From NCBI GenBank assembly GCA_028564705.1, contig JAPXFQ010002095.1:434001-498000 (forward strand): 64,000 nt of DNA. The letters run 5' to 3'. The position numbers and the translations under genes are program-made. Below, one piece after another: positions 1-38,982 of the stretch (the stretch's first letter is position 1; each line of letters opens with the position of its first letter). This DNA is from Apricaphanius iberus. Taxonomy: Eukaryota > Chordata > Actinopteri > Cyprinodontiformes > Aphaniidae. The notes below the pieces were generated by a model. That model was not told where the DNA came from, did no database searches, and worked only from the letters and a program-made list of their open reading frames with translations.

Positions 1-249
1 GTGAATTCTTATCTTGAATTTTAATATTCTAAATATATTTGATCTTATCTTAATTTTGTTTTTCACATTTTCTGAGAGTTTTGAAATGTTAAACATTTGT
101 GCAAGATGCCCTGCAGCCAGCATAAAAAACCTGTTGTTATTTTTATGAATAAAAAGCAAAAAAAATAAAAAATCTCGTAGAGCCTGGGTGGAGGCGGAGG
201 TTTTCGCTCTCACTCATCTGATCTGACCGAGCTCGACCCGAACCCGGGT
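1..249. other. Intergenic, nothing recognised
   Basis: AT-rich sequence precedes a GC-rich patch (229-262) with the near-palindrome GACCCGAACCCGGGTCGGGT. No gene or known element is seen. Confidence 0.3.
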
Positions 250-1980
250 CGGGTACCATTGTGCCCGGATCATGCAGACTCCAACCACAGCAATTCCTCA
301 GCAATCCCTCATACTGAGCAAGCATGTAGCGACAGTGGAGAGGAAAAACTCCCCTTTAACAGGAAGAAACCTCCAGCAGAACCAGAACCAGAACCTGGAT
401 CAGTACAAGCGGTCATCTGCCACGACCGTTTGAGAAGACAGAGAAGAGACAGCATGGAGGATGCTCGGTGACTTTGAGCATCATCTGGACCAACGCTCCC
501 CATCCAGCAGGGGGCGTTGTAGCTGAGCAGGATACCAGACCATTTGGAGCTTCTATAGGGAGAAACATACTGAGAGAAAACTGGGTTAACAATCACAATA
601 ACAGAAGAAAAAATATATCTGGAGAGTAGTAGAAGAGAAAAGTAGAAGAGTGAAGAAAAGTGGTCAGTCTGTCCTCCAACAGTCTAAACCTATAGCAGCA
701 TAACTACAAAAATAGCTCAGGATAACCTAAGCCATTCTAACTATAAGCTTTATCAAAAAGGAAGGTTTTAAGCCTAGTCTTAAAAACAGACAGAGTATCT
801 GCCTCATGGACTAAAACTGGGAGCTGGTTCCACAGGAGAGGAGCCTGATAACTAAAAGATCTGCCTCCTATTCTACTTTTAGAAATCCTAGGAACTACCA
901 GTAGACCTGCATTCTGAGAACAAAGTGCTCTGTTAGGAACATATGGAACAATCAGATCTCTGATGTACGATAGAGCTGATTATTAAGGGCTTTTTACGTA
1001 AGGAGGAGGATCTTAAACTCTATTCTGGATTTAACAGGGAGCCAATGGAGAGAAGCCAAAACAGGAGAAATGTGATCTCTCTTTTTAATATTCATCAGAA
1101 CTCTTGCTGAAGCATTTTGGATCAACTGGAGGATTTTAATTTCATTTTGTGGACTTTCTGATAATAAGGAATTACAGTAGTCCAGCCTTGAAGTAACAAA
1201 TGCATGGACTAGTTTCTCTGCATCACTCCTGGAGAGGATGTTTCTAATTTTAGCAATATTCTGGAGATGGAATAAAGAAATCTTAGAAACCTGTTTAATA
1301 AGGGGATTTAAATGTCATGTGTTGGTCAAAAATTACACCAAGGTTCTTTACATTATTACCAGAGGCCAAATTAATGCCACCCAGATGAAGTGATTGATTT
1401 AGCAGTTTGCTTTTTAAAGGTTCTGGTCCAAAGACAACAACTTCTGTCTGAATTTAAAAGTAGAAAATTCAGAGTACTCCAGGTTTTTATGTCTTCCAGA
1501 CATGCTTGTAATCTACATAACTGATTGGTTTCATCAGGTTTTATGGATAAATATAATTGTGTATCATCAGCATAACTGGGGATATTCATCCCATGTTGTC
1601 TAATTATTTTACCAATTGGAAGCATATATATAGTAAAGAGAATCAGTCCAAGCACAGAACCCTGTGGTATTCCACCAGTAACCCTTGAGTGTGAAGAAGA
1701 TTTATCATTGACATGAACAAACTGGAATCTGTTAGACAAATATGATTTAAACCAGCCTAGTGCTGTTCCCTTTATCACTACAACAAGTTTTCTAAGAGAA
1801 TATTATAAGGGGTAAATGCTTTGAAATGGCCCATCAATTCACTCAGCATTGCTGTTGTTAAGTCGGGCAGATTAGTTGTAAATGAGAGGGAAAAAACTGA
1901 CGTCACCAAACAACCGGCTTTATACAAATAAGAGTTACTCATGAAGCAGTTTATGACAACAGCAAAAAGAAACAAACATC
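250..1980 (-). mobile_element. L2-clade LINE fragment (reverse transcriptase and 3' region)
   Basis: On the - strand, 1371-1778 encodes GWFKSYLSNRFQFVHVN, GGIPQGSVLGLILFTIYM and SYADDTQLYLSIKPDE, the reverse-transcriptase palm with its YADD active site. Downstream frames are broken. The 3' part (250-700) matches the block at 62990-63180 (GAAGAAACCTCC with CAGCAGAACC). It is 5'-truncated at about 1980 and disabled by stops. Confidence 0.75.
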
Positions 1981-2689
1981 AAGTCCAACTTCTTCTATGT
2001 CGATCTCTTATTTCTGCTGCATTGATCAGCGACACAACTCGCTGCTGAAACTTGATATTTGGGTGACTTTAGCGGGTTCCCCAAAGGGCCGATTCTTTAT
2101 AGAGACAGACAGACGATGTAGTTCAATCAAACTGAAGCTCCAATAGTGGAAACACAGCGATTGTAAGCGTTACTGGTGGTAAGCTGCAAGTTACATTATT
2201 ACTACTCATTGGTGCGCTCAGTTCTGCTGTTAATTATTTAGATATTGTTTACTAGCTGCTACCAAATGTCAGCTGCTGACTTCTACTTTGAAAGAAAACC
2301 TGCCTAACTCAGGGCTTGGCCTCAGCACAGCATCGTTTGAGATATTTAAGGGGAAAGATCCTAAACCCAATGGAGGTAAAGAAATGTCAAAAACCACCAA
2401 GTTGAGATTCAACATCGTCAAATATCTGTTCGTGATTAGAATTATGTACGCCAGTCAGTGATATGAATCATAGCTTTAGACACGGTACACGCTTTTGTCA
2501 AATCACTCATTAAATAAAAACTTACCAATTGGAGAGGAATCCCAAAACAGCCATCTCAGACAAAACTTATTTTTACATCCACAACGTTCCAGTTAATGTC
2601 CTCCATTTAAATAGTTGGTCCACAACAAGTCCTATGTCTGAAATCCAACATCCTCTGCTGCTCAAAACCTTCAGAATTCCCTTCAGTGT
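1981..2689. other. Intergenic, nothing recognised
   Basis: There is no open frame with similarity and no terminal repeat pair, and composition is ordinary. It lies between two LINE fragments. Confidence 0.3.
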
Positions 2690-3040
2690 CTGGATCTCTC
2701 ACTAACTTAAAACTCTACTATTCAGAACTGCCTTTGAGCCCTAAATTGCACTTTCTGATCACTATTTCATTCTCGTGGTTTAATTTATTTTATTTTCATT
2801 TTTAACCTATTGTGTTTTATCTGTTTTTAATCTATATTGCATCCATTTGTTCCTTACATCATCTTTTCTTATTGATTGATTGTGTCTGGCTGCTAAACCT
2901 TTATGTTTCTGTTTTTTTTCTCTAATCATGCTTCTGTAATCAAGTATTTGGTTTCATTATCACTGAATCATGTAAAGCACCTTGAATTGCCTTGTGTTGA
3001 AAGTGTGCTATATAAATAACATTTCCTTGCCTTAAGTTTC
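2690..3040 (+). mobile_element. L2-like LINE 3' tail
   Basis: The sequence ends with TTATCACTGAATCATGTAAA, then GCACCTTGAATTGCCTTGTG, GCTATATAAATAACATTTCC and TTGCCTT, the typical 3' end of a teleost L2-type LINE. The same ending recurs at 57220-57312. No open frame survives. Confidence 0.6.
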
Positions 3041-3984
3041 ATCAGAACTACCGTTAGCATGCTAGTTAGCCACACAGCGCTTCTTCTCCTTATTCTTTGT
3101 GTTTATAGACGGCTGCTAACAACAAATTGGTGCACCACCAACTGGTACGGAGTGTGTAAAACAGTCAATACGTTGATCAGCAGCTCATGGCGCTTGGCCT
3201 GATTGTATCAGCTTTCCAGGGCGGGCACTGCCCCCTGATGCCCACCCATGGCCCCGGGTCTGGGGCTCGGGTCGGTTATCCATCGGGTCGGATATCCATC
3301 CTCTGTTCTGTACTCTGCCCCCTAGTGGAACTCTCCAGTAGTACGTGCTCATGATGCAGCCTCTTGCTGGTTTCAGATCGATGTTACACAAGGTTAGAAA
3401 GCAAGAATATTTCTGCCTTACGCTTCGCTGTGATTACGTGCTGCTGACGTGTTGGAACGACTCTACCGGGCCGTTCTGAGTACCTACCCCCATACAGAAC
3501 TCTGTTGGCCTGGCTCAATGAGGTAGAGATGGTCCGGTCAAATTACCCTGAAGTACCAAACCCTGCTTTGGAAAAGTACACAGAGAGACCACCATGAATT
3601 CTTCCAGGTCTCAAGCTTACCTCAAGGAAGCAGCATAAATATGTCCCCCATTCTAATAAATATATAATTTTATCTATAAAGATTTAGAAAATGAAGTTTA
3701 TTTACGAGATGGAGCTTGTCTAACTTATGGACTGAATGTTAGGAGAAGAGGAGCCATCCCTAGGTGTGTCCAGGACTGTTACATAACAGTATCATCTAAT
3801 CATATTCATCTGCTGTTGTTGTGGACTAATCGTCACATAGAGCCACTGAGCTGCTTTCCTCCTGCTGATGTAGATTAGTCACAAGAAAAAACTTCTTGCC
3901 TTTATGTAATGATGCTGGGGTTTAGTCAATCTTTGTTTTTTCTCTTTTTCTTGTTGCCGATTAGATAAAAGCTGCAGATGGAAC
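3041..3984. other. Intergenic, nothing recognised
   Basis: A GC-rich patch at 3180-3400 repeats TCGGGTCGG and TATCCATC. Otherwise it is plain non-coding sequence. Confidence 0.3.
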
Positions 3985-4960
3985 AAGTTCAGCGAGCTGC
4001 AAAAGCATTCAGACCCGTTTTTACAACCAGAAAAACTTCCTTAGCTAGAAAAATAGTGTATTAAGTGTAAAGTGGAAGAATTTGAATCAAACCAACTTTA
4101 CCTTGATGCACCTTAACCAAATCTAATCAGTAGACCAGTGTGTCGTCTAATCTGAGTCGGACTTCAGCTGTTCTGTTTCTGGCTTCGGAAGTCAGAGAAC
4201 AAAACCAGGTGTGGAAACGTAGAATGTAATTAAAGCACGGACTGCATTTGGATGCCATGCATGAGGATCTGGACTCAGAGCTCAGTGCTGGGGAGAATCC
4301 CCACAGGTGAAGGCTGCCAGCTGCCCCGCCCCATTGATTGTGTGACCTGTAGCTCTCACAGCACCTTCTGAGACACGAAAGGAAAAAAACGATCTTTGTA
4401 GAATGGGATACTTTACAGAGAAAAACACAGGATGGAGATAAAAAAAAAGGAATTAAACTAAAAAAGACAAACAGTTCATCAAGAAGCAACAGTTTGCTCT
4501 GATGACCTGGAGAACATGAGACCACTGTGACACATGGTAGTGGCAGAATCATGCTGAGGTGCTACTTTTTGTGAAAAGAAACAGGAAAGCTGGTCAGAGT
4601 TGGTGGGAAGATGGATGGAGCTAAATCAGGACAATCCTGGAAGAAAACATGGAGACCGGTGTGGAAGTTCACCTCCCAGGAGGACAACCAGCCTGAATAT
4701 ACAACCAGAGATATTATGAGACGCTTCAGATCCAAGCACCCATAGATGTGATGGCCTAATCAAAGTTCAAACCTGATTCCACTTTAACGCGTTAACTCTG
4801 ATGTTTACAGATGTTCTCCATCCAATCTGATGGATCTGGACCCGTTTTACAAGAAGGATCAAAAACCTTCAAGTTCTGGATCTAGAAATCTGGTAGAGTG
4901 GATGAAGAACAGATGTTTCTGTTCTACGTTATTCTAACTTATCCATACAAATACGCGACA
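3985..4960 (+). pseudogene. Decayed Tc1/mariner copy
   Basis: It starts near GCAAAAGCATTCAGACCCGT. At 4660-4750 the + strand reads KFTSQEDNQPEYTTRDIM and RRFRSKH, a corrupted form of the Tc1 motif FxxQxDNDPKHT and the helix after it. Key aspartate and histidine positions are altered and stops surround the motif. Confidence 0.5.
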
Positions 4961-5399
4961 AGATATTTTATGTAGTAATCGAAAAACAACGTATGTTTTT
5001 GTTCTACTGTGAGAAGATCTCGAAACTCGTTGAGTTTTGCAGAAATAACGTGACGCAACAAACCCCTCCCACCCCCATCTTTGGTAGTTTGCGTTGTAAG
5101 TTCACGTTTCTATTACGTATTTAAAGCTTTGTATCTTTTTAAAATCACCTCCTCATATGAATACTTTACAGACTGATGTGGTGGGGGGGGGGGGTTCTGT
5201 TCCGTTTTGGGGGGGTTTTCCAGTTAAAGCATGACCTCTTCACAGCCTTCTGGTGTTTCCATGGATTCGGTTTCCTTCAGTGAAAAACATCTAAAATAGG
5301 AATATGCACGGTTAGATTTACAGGTTGACTACATGAGACGCTCTAAGGCATCTTGAGAGGGAGCTGTCTGCGTGTTATTTACTGTCCTAAATGCGCTCC

Positions 5400-5859
5400 A
5401 GGACCGTGTGAGCCTCAAGCTCTCTCTCTATCTCTCTGTCCGGCCCTCGTTCTTCTCAGACCTGCTGCTAGAAAGCGCTTCGGTCATAATAGGCTTGTTG
5501 GAGGTGGACGGACATAAATAAAAAAGTCCTATATCGGTCCATCAGCAGCTGTCAGCGGGAACCCGAACAGGTGGCTCCTCTGAGCGCAGAACCGTCGACA
5601 GCTTGTCGCGCTCGCTAATCTGCGCTCTGACGACAGCGCATTACCCGGTGCGCGTAAAACCGGGAGTGCGGGAGGTTTGGGTTGGAGATTCTCATCATTC
5701 ATCAGGATTTTGCTCATCGCTGCGGATTCAGCTGGTCACCAAAACAGATTTCTGGAAAGTCTCACCTTGCTTTGCGGACGCGCCGATCTGGAAATCATGT
5801 CTCCTTGTTGGATTTTATAATTTTCTCCTGTGTATTTGAGCCGCCAGTGAAAACACATC
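5400..5859 (+). promoter_or_regulatory. dyrk4: Putative DYRK4 5' UTR and promoter region
   Basis: This segment lies directly upstream of the proposed DYRK4 start and is richer in CG dinucleotides (GTCGCGCTCGC, GTGCGCG, GGACGCGCCG) than the surrounding AT-rich DNA. A TATA-like CATAAATAAAAAAG lies near 5513. It contains no open frame with family similarity. The transcription start cannot be placed from sequence alone. Confidence 0.35.
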
Positions 5860-32927
<27,068 letters not shown>

Positions 32928-34210
32928 AACCGCCTCGGTGTTGGTGCACAAATAGTCTGAGAAGATTGTGTCGTATTCATGACCGCTGGGAAAAATGGAC
33001 GTTCAAAAGGGAAGTTGAAGAAAGCTGCTGTTTGGGTCTGAAATTCCAGAAAAAAACAACCAAAAACAGTAACATTGTTCCGTTTTTGTCTCATAAAAAT
33101 GCGTTAGAGATGTTTAAAAGCAGCCGAAGTTGGGGGATTTCTACATTTGCCACATGAAGACACAAAAACCAGATGGAAACGAGAAAAAGATCAACAGTGA
33201 CGTACATGTTCTACAGTTTTGCTAGCTTGTCAAATTGAAATCATTGTTTGTATTTTTATAGAAGTTGTGATGCAGTTTTTTGCAGACATTGTAACTCATT
33301 TTGTCACGTTTAGAAGATAAAACTTTGTCACAGGATGAGATTTACAGCAGCATTTAGACCTGCTGTCTATTATTATTCCTGGAATCAATTCTTTGCTGTG
33401 CATTGAAAAAAAGTCTGATACTCACACTCGACTTTAATTTCAGAAAAATGAAATAGAAAAGGTGAAAAATCTTTTGCTGCTCTTTGTTCCTCAAAGACGT
33501 CATCTCCTCGTTTTAGTTTGAAAATGCTGAAATATTGAGTCTGATTACAGCTGAGCCAAAAGATGTTTTCTGACAACCACAAAATATTTATCAGAGACCT
33601 TTAATTGTAGGATTTTGTTAATTACTTGTGCTACTTATTTTCTTTATTTATTGTGGCATATTTTGAACTCTGTGGTTCACTAAACTAAACCCAAAAATGT
33701 GGATTTGTAAGAGAATCTATTGTACATATTTCTGCTGTCATTTCTTATACAGATGTAAAACAGAACAGATTTTAAATTTAGACAAGGTTCTACTTGTTGT
33801 GTTGTTACTGTATGAGATTATTTTGTATGTCTGTTATTCCTGATCATTTTATATTAGAAGCAAAGAGACAATCCTGTTATTGATAGCTTGTGCCTTTCAG
33901 TATTAGTAATCCAGCACTTTATTGTTGTGTTGTTGTCGATTGCTGCATTAGAAACTGCAGCGTTCCTGTCCAGATATGATTCAGGCCTCACTGCCAGGAT
34001 CCCTTTTATTGTACAAAAATATTATCCAACTTTATCCATCACAAACATTTTATTTATACCTGATTTCTCTTTCTTTATTTCCTTTGTTTAAGACATCAAA
34101 CGACAGATGTCCTCACTCCATATATGCTAAATAATTCCATCCTTAGAAGATGGATGGTAGCTATGAATACAAGAACTCAAAAGAAGTCATTTCTATGTAA
34201 TTTATGCTGA

Positions 34211-34216
34211 AATAAA
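34211..34216 (+). terminator. dyrk4: DYRK4 polyadenylation signal
   Basis: A canonical AATAAA is followed within about 25 bases by a T-rich stretch, about 1.3 kb after the DYRK4 stop codon. The interval 32928-34210 is a plausible 3' UTR with no recognised repeat or gene. Confidence 0.5.
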
Positions 34217-35199
34217 TGTTTTTTAAAGTAAAGTTTTGTTTTAATCATTTCACATTTTATATTTTCTTGCTCATCTAGTGTTTGTTTTTGTTTTTTGTGC
34301 CCAGGATTCAACCTGACACAAAATCATTCAGTTTATAGTGTAACGTTTACAACCAATCAAGAAACAAAAACTGATAAATGTCACAGATTGGAATATTAAA
34401 GCCGAAAAAATACTGTAGGTGAAAAAATATATAACATAAAAGTGGAGTCAAAAAGAAGAGTAGAGTCACAAATAGATATCTATTGTCTCTATACGTTCAA
34501 ACTTGCAGGATTGCAGGATGTGTTTCTGCAGAAATTGTAACGCCATAAACGGAGAAATAATAAGAAATGATTTTTACATCTTCCACATTGGAGTTGTCTC
34601 ATTTAAAATTAACTTCTATGATTTACTTTTTCGTTTTGTTTAACTTTATCTTTATTGAAATGAAAACATGTCAGTGCACTAATAAAAACAAAGATTATAG
34701 TTTACTCCTCAGGTCTTGTAAATAATCCACTTTGTGACAACCGTACAACAACTGGCGAAATCAAGCTTAATAATGTGCTTTATAATCGCAAACAACTCTC
34801 TAAAATAAACCAATTCTGATGTCAGGATTCTAATTTTATTTTATTTTTTTGCTATGTTAAATCAAAACATCTTATAGACTTAAAATCTTGAAATTGAATG
34901 TTTAGTTGGGTCCTATTTGGGGTATGCATCATTTCCATCCTGTAGCATTTAGCGGTGCTCCGTGGTGGCGGAGTCTCTACAGTCTTTTGAAGTGAAATTC
35001 TCACGCCAAATTTTCTGCCATGTCGACCAGATAATAAAAACAAAAGAATTTAGGGGAATAATTAAAACTAAGTGTTAAATTTAAGCAATATACTGGTAGT
35101 GCATTAAAGAAACCTGAGAAAACTGTTTTTGCCTCCCCGTATAATTTAATGCCCGTGTTCTCAGTAGAACTAGGAAAGTAGAACACATCACCCCTTCAA

Positions 35200-35665
35200 A
35201 ATGCTTTTATTAGTTTATAAATCATTGAATGGTTTAGCACCAGAATACATTAACGATCCAGATTACTCAGGTCCTGCAGCTCTAGTTTATTGATCGTCCC
35301 CAGAACCAGAACCAAACATGGAGAAGCAGCTTTTAGCTTCTATGCTCCTCATATCTGGAACAAACTAACTGCAGAGTCTGTAAACTCTTTTAAAACAAAA
35401 ATACATTTATATAGACTAGCTTATGATGAAATGATATGAATTTTGATTGCTTTTGTCCACCGCTAAATGCTGCTTTTAATTATACTGTCACAGCTGAATG
35501 TTTTATTGATCACTTTTGTGTTTATTAATTTTAATTACTGTTATTGCTTTTAACTGTTTTTACCTTTATTGTTGTCGCTAGATGTTTTGATAGATTCCTG
35601 TGTTCAGTGTTCACATTTCTTTAATCATCACCTTGTTGAATGATTGCCATATCAATAAAGTTGCC
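35200..35665 (+). mobile_element. L2-like LINE 3' end upstream of NDUFA9
   Basis: Sense-strand LINE remnants (TTATAAATCATTGAATGGTT, GAACCAAACATGGAGAAGCA, then ATCAATAAAGTTGCCTTGCC) end about 200 bp before the NDUFA9 start. The frame is broken. It may contribute upstream sequence to the NDUFA9 promoter region, but nothing shows this directly. Confidence 0.65.
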
Positions 35666-35859
35666 TTGCCTCGGGACAGAAGTGTCTGATTCTCCCGTTT
35701 TAACGGGTCACCCGTTAAATTGTCAGCAACAAACCTAAACTTCCCTCTACACCCACCACCGACTTCAACCCCGGTGGTACAGAAAGGAGGAAACCCCAAC
35801 TCTGATACGCCACAATTTGCGCGCAGCAGTTTTGGCCCTACGCGGTTGCCATACTGTGA

Positions 35860-35870
35860 AAGATGGCGGC
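35860..35870 (+). promoter_or_regulatory. ndufa9: YY1-type motif overlapping the NDUFA9 start codon
   Basis: AAGATGGCGGC matches the YY1 consensus AAnATGGCGGC, and its internal ATG is the NDUFA9 initiation codon. YY1 sites that straddle the start are common in TATA-less promoters of housekeeping and mitochondrial genes. Function here is inferred from the motif and its position only. Confidence 0.6.
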
Positions 35871-38800
35871 CGTAGTGTTTGTTAGCCGTCCTGCGGGTGT
35901 CCTTTCAAAGATTTCGGGTGAGTAAAGTTACGCTAGCAGCCAGAGGTTTAAACCCGCCTTAAATCTTATTATATTTTGTAATTATCGCCATAAACCCGAC
36001 ATGGAGCTTCCGGTGGAGCGAAGCGCGGCTGCTGTGACCTTGGCTAACATCCGCTAGCAGAGCTGGAGCTAATCCATCCGTTTCTGTTGGTTATTTCAAT
36101 ATTCGGGGTAAAAATACTGAGGACTCATGTGAAATATTGTGTAATACAGTGTAATATAATGTAATTATCTTGCGCTGAGGATTTATACGTGGAGTCAAGT
36201 CTTATTTCTGTTGGAGTTTGTTGAGGAAAAACGCAGAATATGATTATTTTCATTATTTATACTACATTAAATGATTTAATTAGGCCGAGCTAGAATAAAA
36301 CTTTTACCCTCGGGCTCATATTACAGTCAACGCTTTTGTCCAGCAAAATATCTGCGCGGAACATTGTTGTATTCAAGCATTTTTACGTCCTTTATTCCAA
36401 GTGCTCTATTCTCCGTGTTTCGTTTAGTTGTTTAAAAAAAAAAAAAGATACTTAATTAAACCCAGAGTTAACTTTATCTGTATGGAACACTTTCAGAAAC
36501 AGAGCGATTCTAGGTGCTTTATATACAGTAATTAGATGACCATATAAAAGCATAAAACATTAGAGAAAGAATGTATGGCATTCCAGCTTCTCAGTTAATC
36601 AAAGGCAGCTCTAAACATGAGTTTTTATATTTGATTTAAAGCAGCTCCGTGTTTCAGCAGCTTTGCAGTCATCAGGAATTTTGTTCCAGATAAGGGGAGC
36701 ATTCTTCTTTATTCGTATGTTCGACCTTTTTAGGTCCATTATTTGACCTGTTTGTTATACTTGGCAAAAATATTGACAATTCCTTCGTCCAAAATTCTGG
36801 AGGAGCAATAAAACACATTGTCGATGAGACCAAAAATCTGTTGTGTTGATTAAAATTAATTATACTCTAAAACCTGTGAGAACCTTTGACCTAAAATCTT
36901 CAGAAATACTTATATTAAATGTATTTTTTCTTACAGAAAGACATAAACATGAACACATCTCGCCTGTTCTGTGTTTTCGCCTCCATCCCTCTGAGAGGGT
37001 TTCCAAATATTAATGCTTCTGTTCGGATTGTCTGATGAACATGTAATATTTTACTGCACTTTGCTTAAAACCCAGAAGTAATCAAACATTTCAGCAACAA
37101 TCTGACGATTGTTTTTGCCTTTTTAGCTTTCAGATTAAACAACTTCCTTTTTTAGCTCAAAGATTGTTTGCTGCTGTACATTTTCATGTTTTTATCTGAT
37201 AAAAAAGAATTGACAGAAAATATTCTGTCCTGAAGCAGAAAGTTATTCTTCATGCAGAATAATTTAGATGGGTTATTTAATTAAGATTAAAGCTATTTAG
37301 GATGCAGATTGATAAAAAAAATACATGCCAAAGCTGCTGATTATTGGTTGCTTGAAAACATTTATAACAGACCGCTGGAGGTATTTCCAAACGGTTAAAT
37401 TTGGTAAAAAGAATTTATTACAATTGGTCAAAGCATTAATCATTAATTTCATACCCAGATAAAAAAACAACAATGATATTCCATTAAACTTTGTCCCCGT
37501 TTTTTAAACTTCTTCATCCAACAGCTAAAAGACATATACTATTAATGTACCTGTTTATGCTGCTTATTTTTAATGATGATGCATCTTTTCAAAACTTTCA
37601 ATCCCCAAATGAATTATTAACATACTTATGATTCAGGTCAAGCACAAATACTGGACTGAAAATGAATAAATAAGTAGCTAATGTTAACAAAACAAGAAAA
37701 ATTATTACTTTGAAATGACATTTTAGGAGGAAAGATTTATCTTTTAAAGTGACTTCACCTTTAAGTCGACTATACAGCAAATCATTCATTTTCTGTTGGA
37801 TTCAAAACAAAATCTATCAAATACAAACTTTCTGCAGCATTTCTCTCCTGTTTTTAGTCCTTATAAAATAAATCTGAATCATCAAAGAAAACTGTGAGTC
37901 AGCATCGGCTGGAAGTAAGGCTATGTTTGAAGAAAAAAAAGGAAAAACCAATTCTTATAAAAAGTTTAAGAATCGATTCACAGGTTACAAAAATTGGTTT
38001 AATTGCTAAACATAGTTTTCCCTTTTTTACAGCTAAAATAGGAATAAAACATCAAAGAAAGAGGTTTTAAGGCTTAGTTCTGAAAGTGTTAATAAAGTTT
38101 TTTCCTGGAAAGCTGTTACTCAGCCAAAGTCATTAAATTACAGGCATATAATTAAGATAAAGGCTCAAAAACCTGCTTTTAACAGCACTGATCCATATCT
38201 GTATCAAACTGGATCAGATTGATATGAATCTGATCGTGATAATCGATTCTAACTCATGAGAATCGAATCTTGAAATTTGAATCGATTCTCAGCCCTAGCT
38301 GGTAGAAATGGCTCAAAGCATCTAAAGAAAGGAAAACCGTTTTTGCATTAAGGCATATTGTGTTTGATAAAAAGCGAGACTCGGAGGTCGGATTATTAGG
38401 AGCCCGATTGGTGGATCTACAGCTAAAAGCCTGTTTGTCCGTCCTGATAACAGGCAGCTGCAGCAATGCAGCGACTGCAGCTGCGTCTGTCGGCGGCGCC
38501 GCTCAGCAGAGGAAGCTGCACCACGCCGTCATCCCCAAAGGGAAAGGAGGACGCTCTTCTTCCAGCGGGATCGCCGCCACCGTGTTCGGAGCCACGGGTT
38601 TTCTGGGGCGATATGTGGTCAACAAGCTGGGTGAGATTTAGTTGGGTTTTTTACATGGCTCATCAACAGGATTTCCTGCAGCATAGTGAGGTCCCTGAAT
38701 GTGGCGTTGTTCTGCAGGTCGGATGGGCTCTCAGATCGTGATCCCCCACCGCTGCGATCAGTACGACCTCATGTACTTCAGGCCCATGGGCGACCTGGGA

Positions 38801-38982
38801 CAAATCCTTTTTATGGTAAATAGCTTTTAAAAACACGTCTAAAGATTGATCAGAACTGTGGTTCAAACTGTGGTTGTTTTTGTGCGACAGGAGTGGGACG
38901 CAAGGAACAAAGAGTCGATCCAGAGGGCCATCGAGAACTCCAACGTGGTCATCAATCTGGTGGGCAGAGAGTGGGAGACCAG
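35863..38982 (+). CDS. ndufa9: NDUFA9 exons 1-4, targeting peptide and Rossmann start
   Basis: Exon 1 encodes [18 protein letters not shown], a typical mitochondrial presequence start. Exon 2 begins at 38454, which I chose because it is the AG that keeps phase after the one-base overhang of exon 1. It carries [16 protein letters not shown] and the GATGFLG loop. Exon 3 ends in GDLGQILFM and exon 4 in [10 protein letters not shown]. Intron 1 (35918-38453) holds a LINE fragment and a hAT-like fragment. Confidence 0.93.

Noticed and set aside
4127..4552. 141-residue - strand frame
   Set aside because: Low-complexity Ser/Phe-rich sequence in repeat-derived DNA, with no family similarity or supporting splice sites.
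38360..38453. Extending NDUFA9 exon 2 upstream to an ATG at 38360
   Set aside because: The open frame there is intronic. The acceptor at 38453 gives the exact phase for exon 1, whose ATG lies in a proper mitochondrial presequence.
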